Shown here piece after piece: positions 55,588 to 64,000 of a stretch of 64,000 bases of DNA. The position numbers and the translations under genes were made by a program. The notes beneath the pieces are model-generated. The model did no database searches and was not told the DNA's origin. It worked only from the letters and a program-made list of their open reading frames with translations. Origin of the DNA: Episyrphus balteatus (taxonomy: Eukaryota > Arthropoda > Insecta > Diptera > Syrphidae); NCBI RefSeq assembly GCF_945859705.1, contig NC_079134.1, forward strand, positions 69,498,625 through 69,562,624, read 5' to 3'. Position 1 is the first letter of the stretch; every line of letters starts with the position of its first letter.

Positions 55588-56455
55588 ATGCCTGATGAAA
55601 ACGTATTTGGTGGACAAAACGTAGTTGGTGGACAAAACGTAGTTGGTTGACAAAACGTAGCTGGTAACCAAAACGTAGCTCCTGAAGAAATCGTAAATGT
55701 GACAGCTGCGTCTACAATAGTGCATAGCACAGGTACAGGTCACCTAGGCACCGTTCCGTCATTTAATCTGGAGAATGATTTCAGCATATACGAGGAAAGA
55801 TTGGAGCAGTACTTTTTGGCCAACTATGTTGAGAATGAAAGACGAGTGCCGGATATATTAACTACCATTAGTTATCGAGCATACGAGGTGGTAAGAGAGC
55901 TGGTTATTCCAAAGAAACCAAAGGAGCTTCCTTTCGAAGATCTTATGAAGTTAATGAGGGAACAGTTCGAGACAATGTCTTCGATCACAGTACACATAAA
56001 AAGGTAATATATTCCGAACTGACGTTGGTCGCCAAATTGTCAAAACATGACAATTTGGCGACCAACGTCAGCTATCGAATTCTTAATTGTTTTAAAATAC
56101 CGACGAAAAACGCACAAAAACCGAAAAACCACGCACAACACTAATTTTTTAACAATTATCGACCATTTTCCGCGAAGAAACACCAAGAAAATTTGTTATT
56201 TTCCAATTTATAATTATCTTAAATGACATTTTATAAATTAATACAAAAACAAATTTCCTGTTTACTGCGATTAAAATATAAAAATCAAAGGCCGATTTGA
56301 CAGATTGGTGCCCATTTTTGACAAACAAATTTTGACAACGTTCGGAATATATTACCTTGTTATGTGTACTGTGGTCTTCGATAATCCGGAAAAGAATTGA
56401 ATTCTTTGAGATGAAGCAGAATCAGGGAGAAATGGTGAACAGTTGGTTGGGGTAG
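55588..56455 (+). pseudogene. Gypsy-type Gag, N-terminal part, interrupted
   Basis: Starts MPDENVFGGQNVVGG with four GGQNV-like repeats. A TGA lies at 55648-55650. Then the conserved Gag core: FSIYEERLEQYFLANYVENE, ILTTISYRAYEVVRELV and FEDLMKLMREQF. A Mutator-like MITE enters at 55986; the frame continues exactly after it (RKRIEFFEMKQNQGEMVNSW) until TAG at 56453. The rest of gag and pol is missing, cut by the LTR of element B. Confidence 0.8.
55986..56373. mobile_element. Mutator-like MITE, copy 2
   Basis: 388 bp, inverted relative to copy 1 (52909). Exact 9-bp duplication GTCTTCGAT (55977-55985 and 56374-56382). Subterminal GACGTTGGTCGCCAAATTGT is a second internal palindrome. Confidence 0.92.
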
Positions 56456-56473
56456 GTGAGAAGCGTTGCGATG

Positions 56474-56622
56474 TGTAGTATTGTAACTGTGTATTTAAGA
56501 TTGAAGTATAATGATAGTTTTTACAAAGTCGACACTGAATAAATATTCAGTAAAAATTGAAATTAAAAATTATTCTATGTGTAGCAATCAACTGAAATAC
56601 GTGTTTTATTAACGACACTACA
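56474..56622 (+). repeat. 5' LTR of Gypsy-type element B
   Basis: 149 bp with perfect inverted ends TGTAGT / ACTACA, an AATAAATATTCAG signal near 56540, and a primer-binding site TGGCGACGAGG starting at 56624. No partner LTR is seen. Confidence 0.6.
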
Positions 56623-57307
56623 TTGGCGACGAGGATTTAAAAAAATTAATGAATATAAAATAAAAGCTGGAAGGAAAAAAAAGATGGAATTAAGTAATAA
56701 CCAAAAAGGAGGAATTATCTAATATTTTAAAATAATCCAAATAAATTGGAAAAATGAAATAATCGAAAAAAACTGAATTTAGTAAAATTAATAATGACTG
56801 TTCATTTGTGTCTAGAGGTTAAATTAAATTAGTTTGTCCATTTGAATCAAATATATTTGAGCGGCTTAAATGCTGATATAAAAAAAAATTATATGAATTG
56901 AATTGTGTTGCAGGATATACAAAAGTCCAATTCAATTTGCTTAAATGCCGTGTCTTGATACTTTTGACTCAAATTTATTTGAGCTGCTTAAATGCTGATA
57001 TTAAAAAAAATTTAATTGAATTGAGATGCTTAAATGCTGATATTAAAAAAATTGAATTGAGATGCTTAAATGCAGAATATACCTATTAAAGTCAAATTCA
57101 ATTTGTTTAAATGCAGTGTCGTTATTTTGACTCAGGTTTTTTTGAGCGGCTTAGATGCTGAAACAAGAAAAAAAAATATAAAGGCTTAACTACATTGGCT
57201 CAAAAAGTGAAAAAGTACAAAAGTGAAAATTTTCAAACGCATTTTTTAATAGTTTTTCGGGCTAGAAAATTTAAAACAAATGATGCAGAAAGCTTATTTT
57301 TTGGTCT
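56623..57307 (+). repeat. Leader of Gypsy-type element B with repeated motif
   Basis: After the primer-binding site, GCTTAAATGCTGATAT with flanking Leu-codon-like AT sequence recurs near 56868, 56987, 57029 and, more diverged, 57062 and 57150. No gag frame is recognised. Confidence 0.5.
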
Positions 57308-57459
57308 TAAGCCTGGTACGCTGCTCGCGCTAAATTTTAGCTCCCATACAAATTATCGAAAATTTTTAGCCGAGATAAAATGGATCCCATACAAGTTATC
57401 GATAACTTGTATGGGAATTTTATCTCAGCTAAAATTTAGCGCGAGCAGCGTACCAGGCT
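57308..57459. mobile_element. Harbinger-like palindromic MITE, copy 3
   Basis: 152 bp, same family as 53044 and 55382, with TTA on both sides (57305-57307 and 57460-57462). Confidence 0.92.
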
Positions 57460-57462
57460 TTA

Positions 57463-58084
57463 ATAACAATTTGTATACTCTTTTTCACAAAAAAATTGCG
57501 CTAGCCAGAAAAAAAATATTTTCACTTTTGTACTTTTTCAAAAAGTGGTGTATGTAGTTAAGCCTTAAGGGGGGGTTTCCATAGCATTTTAATGGAAGAT
57601 GGTTGACTAATTGTTGTATAACTTTTGCAGTTTATAAGATAATCTTATGAAACGTACTTTTTTGAAAAGGTGATAAACGTACGAATATATTTGCATCATT
57701 TAAATTTTAGAAACATTTCTTGTGCGATTTTTATAAGGGTCGAAAATGATTTTTTTCCTGCAAATTTAGATTGAATCAGAAGTTTGGTTGGGGCACCGTT
57801 GTTTATAAACTTTTTATTTTTTTTTTTTTTATATAATGATCAAATGTGTTTTCATGCAGTACGTGAAACAGATTTTTTTTTTTTTTATTAGAAAAAAAGC
57901 TTCGTTAATTTGTTGTAATTTCATGTTTTTTTACTCACTCTTCTTAGAATAACTTTACCGTTTATTAGTGTTTTTAGATGAAACAAAAAGAAAACAATAA
58001 AGTGAAATTAGGAGAATCCAATAAAATTTCTAAAATTTAATTTGAAGTTAGTTTGAACGGTTAATTTGAAAGAAAGGTGTCAAA
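57463..58084. other. No recognised feature
   Basis: AT-rich with T runs at 57815 and 57875. Nothing recognisable. Confidence 0.3.
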
Positions 58085-58202
58085 ATGCAATGGTGTCATC
58101 TGCATATAGAAGACTGGTGGACTGATGGTTAGATTCTGAAAGTCTGTGCGGGAAATCATGTAAAAATAGGTTGTAGAGGTGAGGGCCCAAAATTGACCCT
58201 TG
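58085..58202 (-). pseudogene. 118-bp RT fragment identical to the LINE at 62 kb
   Basis: Exactly matches 62031-62148. On the minus strand it codes the end of the GxPQGS loop to the catalytic YADDT segment of a LINE reverse transcriptase. Flanks are unrelated to the LINE. Confidence 0.9.
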
Positions 58203-60309
58203 TTTTTGTATTTTTTAATGAGAAGTTAATAAAGTTGTTCATGCAACCCGTTTGCCAAAAAAAAATATTTTTTTTATTTACACACTAAAAATTTGATTTT
58301 AATAAACCAATATTTGCATTCTATTTTTGAGGAAGGGGCAGTCAAAGCATCCACAATTTATTTTTATTATTTTTTTTCATTATATTTCAAATCAGTTTCA
58401 AAAAAAATATATATATTTTTGCTCACAGTATTTTTAATATAAATTGTTGAAAAAGTGTCTATTTTAGCTTTTTTTACTTTGAAAATTCCATTGATCACGC
58501 ACACATGCAAATTTAGTTCAAAAGAATGCCACGCATAAGCTGGCGCTGATGAACTCTTTTTTTCTGTTCTTTTCTATTTATTGAAAAAAAAAACTTGCTC
58601 TTGCGCTCTCATTTTCTCGTTATGTTTTGTTTTTTTTTTTTTTGTGTTTACATAATACTTTTTTTTTGTTTCCTATTTCTTCACTCAGGCAGGCAGAAAT
58701 CATTCATGAAATTATGAAGATGATGCAGAGAGTAGGTAGATAGTAGATATTTTTTGCAAGATCATTATCTTTGGTTTTCAAAAAGGGTTGTTTTGTTCTT
58801 GTTGACTCTTGGGTTTTTCCTAACAATTCATTTCGTGTTTATAATATCGCACCCGCGCTTGCGAGTTAACACTTTTGGGTTTTTTTTTTTTGTGTCAGCG
58901 AAATTCTTTGCATTGTGTTATATTCACATCGCTCGTGCGGGGATATAGGTAAAGGATTAGATATGTGGTATGCATTTGTTTGTGTGTAAAAATGTGTATT
59001 GACATTTGACATGTGCTTGTGCACAATGATTGATTTCCATATTTAGGTTGATTTCTGGGTTGTATTGTTTATTATACTACACTCGCGCGTGCGTGCGGGG
59101 TTATATAATATAAATATGTCCTTTTGTTTTTCATTGTCTACAGAAATAAAAAAGTAGCTAATGCCTATCTGAATTTATAAATAAAATATCAGTTTGAAAA
59201 AATAGATCATTGTTTTTCAAAGTGTTGAGCTTGAAAATTAGTTTTGAAAACTTCCCTAAACTTTGATTACATAATTGAAAAATTAATTTCAAGGTTTAAA
59301 AAAAAAGTAACTTATAAGTTATTAATGCTGCCTTATTTTTGTTTCCTAATAATGTAAATAGGTATAAGTAAATAAAAAACAAAATCGATTCAGTTACGAA
59401 CTGAGTTCATTACATTGGTGACTTTAAAAAAAAATCTTTATTAAAAAGGTTTTGAAAGTAAATTGGATTGATATCGAGTCCATCCTCAAACAACACATAA
59501 GAACCTAAACATTCTATATATTGTAAGTAAATACATTTCCATGTCAGCCGGCACGCGAGTGTGCGAGACAAAAAAATTCTCAACGAAGAACAACTCAAAA
59601 GTGAGCAAGAACCTGAAAATCAATCCTTCTGCGCATCTACTCATATTTTTATACAAACTACACAAAGGATACTGTCAAGTATATATCAATGCACCCATAT
59701 AACAAATCCTCTACCTGCTTCTCCGCTGAACAACTATAATTATTATTATAATGCAAAAAATTTCTCTGATACACAAAAAACTCAAATGCGATCCACAACA
59801 GCAACATGGAAACAAGTTTCTTTTTCATTTCAAAAATAAATAGGTATACACTCCAGAAATCTTTCATGAAAATATTGAATTTCAAACCAGTTTTCGTCCA
59901 CAAACACCATATCCATATAAAGATCTATGTAGTATACCTACATCCATTTGCATGTCACCCCGCACGCGTGAGTGCGATGGCGATCTCACAAAGAGATAAT
60001 GAATGAAAACCATAACCAACATCCTGAGAGTAAAAAACCAGAGAATTCGATGGCACACACAAATGCTTTTACATGAGATTTGACTTTGCTGAAAAAGGGA
60101 ATTGAATTGATTTTTTATTGAGACTTTTTTTGAAATTTTACAAAGTGATTACAATTCAAAGATAATTATTGCTTAACTAAGTTATGTTGTCGCGGCTATC
60201 AAGTATTGCCTGCACTATCTAGTTACAAAGAATGCCTCTTGGCTGTCAAATGAAAACTGAATCTGCTCATGCTCAGGAGCAGTTGTAGTAGAATGTGACG
60301 TGTGACGTT
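58203..60309. other. Unassigned AT-rich sequence
   Basis: Several short GC-containing phrases (CACCCGCGCTTGCGAG at 58850, CACTCGCGCGTGCGTGCGG at 59080, CCCGCACGCGTGAGTGCG at 59958) are loosely similar to one another, suggesting an old repeated unit. No coding domain. Confidence 0.35.
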
Positions 60310-60647
60310 TGGTCGCATATATACATATATACACATTGACCTACTATATATGGACTGCTAGTCGTTTGACTTTTCCATACAAAAATTGAAAAAAAAATGA
60401 TTCCACATCTTTCTAGCTCTACTAGCGGTATAACCTTAGACGGCGAAAAGAGGAAACTTTTAGTTAATGACATCTGTCGTTAAAAGGTAGTGCTTTCTCT
60501 GTTTTTCTATATTTGTTCCTTTCATCAAAACTGTTGCACTTAATCTCCGCTTTTTTTTAGGGCGCTAGTATCGCGAAGAAACAAGTGGAACCAACCTGAA
60601 TATGCTTCTAGCAGTCCATATATATTAAGTCAATGTATATACATAAA
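60305..60647. mobile_element. Possible MITE with GTATATACATTGAC arms
   Basis: CACATTGACCTACTATATATGGACTGCTAG at 60332-60362 is repeated inverted, with small differences, at 60607-60640. The arms bracket about 250 bp with no coding. Ends and duplication are not clear. Confidence 0.45.
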
Positions 60648-61189
60648 TACAAAATACTTAAAACTATAGAACTAAAATGGGTATACACAGTATACGTCAA
60701 ATACAAGTTCTCCAGGTACGAATACGCCAGAGTATAATATTTTCATTTTTGGATGGATTGTTTTGTTTTTTTTTTTTTTTTTTTTTTTTGCGAATACCTA
60801 TGAGGTAGTTTTGTTTTGATATATAAAATTGTATCAAAGAATTTAAGATTATTGAATCTGTACATTTAAAGTATAATTTACAGTATAAAATATTATAATT
60901 TCTATTGAATTATAAATTTATATTTAAATATTATTGAGAATATAATCGATAGTATTGTAAGTTCTTGTTAAATTTTTTTTTAGTTATTTTGAGATCAGTT
61001 ATTAATGATTAGAAAAGATGTATTCTTATCCGTTTTGGCAATTAAACATAAGTATAAAATAATTTAAAAAGAAGCACGAAAATACAATATTGTTAGTATA
61101 GAATAAAAGAATAATAAATAAATAAAGAGTAAGTTCTGTCCAACTTTTGATGTGAAAAAACAAATTTATGTGATAAGAAAACGGTAATT
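60648..61189. other. No recognised feature
   Basis: AT-rich, with a T run at 60765. It probably includes DNA just beyond the 3' end of the minus-strand LINE. Confidence 0.3.
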
Positions 61190-61248
61190 ACAAGCTGGTG
61201 TGTCGCAGGCCCACCTGCCGGTGCAATATGGCTGTAAGAGAACATAGT

Positions 61249-63822
61249 TCAGCCACGATTTTGACCAGATGCGGTCTTAGAATAAAAAGGCAAAGCTGAT
61301 ACGACGGATGTTGAGTCCAGATCCATTGAGGACATGTCAGCCGCCGTTAAATACCTCTCCGAGTCCCAAGGGGCATCAGACTGAGTGGAGACGATTTCCT
61401 TGACGAGGTCATTATTTGAGAAACTTAGCTTTGAGATCGTGTTTTTCAATGCAATCATGACATATCTCATAAACGGAATGGTGTTGGTGTCGTTATATAT
61501 ATAGTCGTTGGAGTAGCGTTTGTGGTGACTTTGAAAATTTTTTCCCGCACACCATCGTAGGATTTTCCTTTCAAATTTTTCGATTTCTAGGGCAACTGAG
61601 GGAGAGATGACAAACCATACTGGGAAAGCATACGTTATTATGGGTCGAATCAAGGTTTTGTAAAATAGCATTTTAGAACTTTTACTAAGTGACTTATGTC
61701 TTAGAAAAGGAGTTAGTGCATTCGAAACTTTACGAGCTTTACAGAGTGTTGCTCTGGCATGTGAATTAAATTTTAATAGTTTGCTGAAGTTAACCCCAAG
61801 GTATTTTATACTGTTGCTAGTTTTAAGGATGTGGCCATTGATTCTAAGCAGGATATTTTTACTTTCCAGTACCGTGCTAGCAGGCCCTTTCCCGCTCGCA
61901 TTTCTAAAACAAATCATTTCTGATTTAGGAATATTGATAGAAATACCCCAAGTTTTATAGTATTCATTAATAATGTTGAGATGTTTTTGAAGGAAGTGAG
62001 CGGCTGCAAAAGGAGAACTGCTACAGGATTATGCAATGGTGTCATCTGCATATAGAAGACTGGTGGACTGATGGTTAGATTCTGAAAGTCTGTGCGGGAA
62101 ATCATGTAAAAATAGGTTGTAGAGGTGAGGGCCCAAAATTGACCCTTGCGGTACCCCCTATCACTTGCGCAGGAATTGGACTTAGTGCCTTGTATTTGTA
62201 TAAAAAAATTCCTATCCTGGAGAAAGCTTTCAAGAAGATGGACTATGTGGATCGGGAAGTTCAAGTTAGAGATCTTAGAGAGAAGACCGATTCTCCATAC
62301 ACTGTCTAACGCTTTTTCCAGGTCGAGAGAGCAGGCGACCGTGCAATGTTTTTGTCTTAGTTTAAGTGTTACATCATTGTGTAATTTTAAAAGAGCTTGA
62401 ACAGTGGAATGTCCACTACGAAATCCGAATTGGTAGTCCGTGAGTGGTTCGATAGGGTTTTCTACTGGAGACTCCAAGTTCTTGAGAATTATTCTTTCCA
62501 AGACCTTGCCTGTGTTAGAAAGAAGAGATATGGGTCGGAAGTTGTTGATTTCGAAGACATTTTTTTTCTTTTGAATAGGCAAGATCTTAGCAATTTTCCA
62601 GGAGGTTGGGAAAAATCCATTATTTATACAGTTGTTTATTATGATAGTGAGAAATTCCACGGCAAAGGGAGAAATTTTTTTTAAGGCGAAATTTGAAATC
62701 TCGTCAGGGCCAGTCGACTTTTTAGGCTTAATTTGTTTGATAATACACGATATCTCATCCACATCCGTGAAAATATATGTCTCAGAGGGGCGTATGGAAG
62801 TGTTCACTTCATTGAAAGTAAAGATTCTTTCGGGCCTGGATCTTCTGATGTTATTGACAGTCTCTATCGCCTCCTGCCTTACACTATATCATGTTTCTAT
62901 ATCATGGGGTAAATTATTATACTTTTTGGAGGAGACTGAAATGCTAGTCGAGTGATCATCGAGACAACTTAGAAGAGTCTGATTGAAGAAAGAAATAAAA
63001 TCTTCAATGTCCTCGTTGGAGACACAACGGGAAACAGGTGGAAAATTCCTTTGAAGTCCGGAGTCTAACGATTCTCTAAAGGAACCCCAAACAGTATTTT
63101 TAAAAGATTTCCCGCTTGGGGTAAACAGAATTGGAATATCCAGATCAATCAGGGATAAATCCAGGAGTACAGGAAAGTGCTCAGTAAAAGAATGTAGTGT
63201 AGAAATTTCAAAGTTCTTGTTTACCGGGTTTATTAGCTGATTGGAAATCAAAAAATGATCTAAGTATGAGGAGCTCCTATGAAACGTAGGCGTAGGAGAA
63301 GAAAAAAGACCTAGAGAAGGATTAGATATCCTAAGCCGCAAGTGTTTTACCGTTAACATTAGTTATCGAGTCCCCCCAATCTGGACTCCTAGCATTTAAG
63401 TCACCCCCCAAAATGGCCCCATCAAAGTTGTTTGATAGGGAGTCAATTTTGTTTAATTCGTCTAAGAGAGATGAGACGGAGCAGTTTGACGGGAAATACA
63501 TAGAACCAACAAGAATTTTTTTGATTACATTATTTCTGCGCATATTAAGACAGAGAAAAAGACACGGATACAAAAACTGAAAAGAATTGACGTTAACATG
63601 TTCATATTGCATATTGTTTTTAATAATTACTGCCACACCTTGATGTTTGTCAGCTCTGAGCGTATTATATGAATCTAAAAAAACTTTGTGTTTTTGATTT
63701 AAATGCGTCTCTTGAATAAACGCAATAGAAATATTGTTAGCCAGAAGAATTTTTAATAATTCGATTCTTCTGGCATGTGAAATCAAGGACGTAATGTTAA
63801 AGGTGAGTATTTTTAGATTCAT
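61249..63822 (-). pseudogene. LINE ORF2: endonuclease and reverse transcriptase
   Basis: The ATG at 63822 opens the endonuclease: MNLKILTFNITSLISHARRI, IAFIQETHL, VGSMYFPSN and GGDLNARSPDWGD. A frameshift lies at about 63340-63360. The domain then continues (SSYLDHFLISNQL, SFTEHFPVL). An in-frame TGA is at 62889-62891. RT: FRPISLLSNTGKVLERI, QFGFRSGHSTVQALL, CSLDLEKALDSVW, then frameshifted GVPQGSILGPHLYNLFLHDF and LLYADDTIA with the Asp pair intact. The C-terminal part is at 61249-61917. It looks like an I/Jockey-type LINE. Few defects, so fairly young. Confidence 0.88.
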
Positions 63823-64000
63823 GGTGTCGAAGAAACGAGAAGTTGATTGACCAACTCCAGATAAGCGAGTTTCTTGTTCACAATAGAAGTGAATTTTGAA
63901 ATATTTGACATGAAGTCTTCGATTTTTTTTACTAATGTTCCCATATCAACCCCAAATAGATCGTTAGAAAGATCCATAAATTCATGGATAACATTGTTAC
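63819..64000 (-). CDS. LINE ORF1 C-terminal end (runs off right edge)
   Basis: Open minus-strand frame from the window edge to TGA at 63819-63821, ending KKLAYLELVNQLLVSSTP. The stop overlaps the ORF2 ATG as ATGA, the usual LINE ORF1/ORF2 junction. Sequence is too short to classify further. Confidence 0.6.
   Translation of the reverse strand, partial: NNVIHEFMDLSNDLFGVDMGTLVKKIEDFMSNISKFTSIVNKKLAYLELVNQLLVSSTP

Noticed and set aside
59395..59422. Possible LTR end plus primer site (CATTACATTGGTGAC)
   Set aside because: No matching LTR start, gag or second LTR was found, so it is too weak to annotate.

Overview
The window looks like a repeat-rich, AT-rich piece of a fly (Diptera) nuclear genome. 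The only host gene I can identify is animal-type fatty acid synthase at the left edge. It runs leftward on the minus strand, has one 65-bp intron, and leaves the window inside its enoyl-reductase domain, so about the first 1587 residues are present. Its amino end closely resembles Drosophila-type FASN1. There is no sign of bacterial organisation, a CRISPR array or an operon.

Nearly everything from 4.9 kb to 64 kb is transposable-element sequence at different stages of decay, much of it nested. Region by region: 5-8 kb holds LINE endonuclease and reverse-transcriptase scraps, a Tc1 end and a TA-flanked MITE. 8-11.1 kb is a 1.16-kb Helitron-like unit present twice around a tandem array. 11.7-14.8 kb is a LINE (PHD-ORF1/EN-RT group) broken by a TTAA-flanked foldback, a hAT MITE and a second TTAA-flanked foldback. 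14.8-24.5 kb is bracketed by an inverted pair and encloses another LINE (18.7-23.8 kb), itself cut by two MITEs. 24.7-26.9 kb is a TIR element carrying a 1.6-kb Tc1-type palindrome. 28.9-38.1 kb is a degenerate Gypsy-type LTR retrotransposon whose pol is split by a 3.8-kb LINE. 38.3-39.1 kb is a dead Tc1. 39.4-42.9 kb is an almost intact RTE-type LINE with a 20-bp target duplication. 44.2-54.4 kb is dense in MITEs (piggyBac-like, hAT, Harbinger-like, Mutator-like and TA types), including a three-level nest at 52.5-53.5 kb. 55.2-57.3 kb holds the 5' parts of two Gypsy-type elements. 61.2-64 kb is a further LINE on the minus strand.

The elements interact only by inserting into one another. Target-site duplications and coding frames that resume across insertions let the order of events be read: Gypsy before the LINE inside it, and TA element before Mutator-like MITE before Harbinger-like MITE. 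All element families were named by eye from motifs, termini and target duplications. Names for non-coding elements are inferences. I found no convincing new biological system. The most useful observations are the dated nests, the repeated short MITE families with clean target duplications, and the large near-perfect palindromes.
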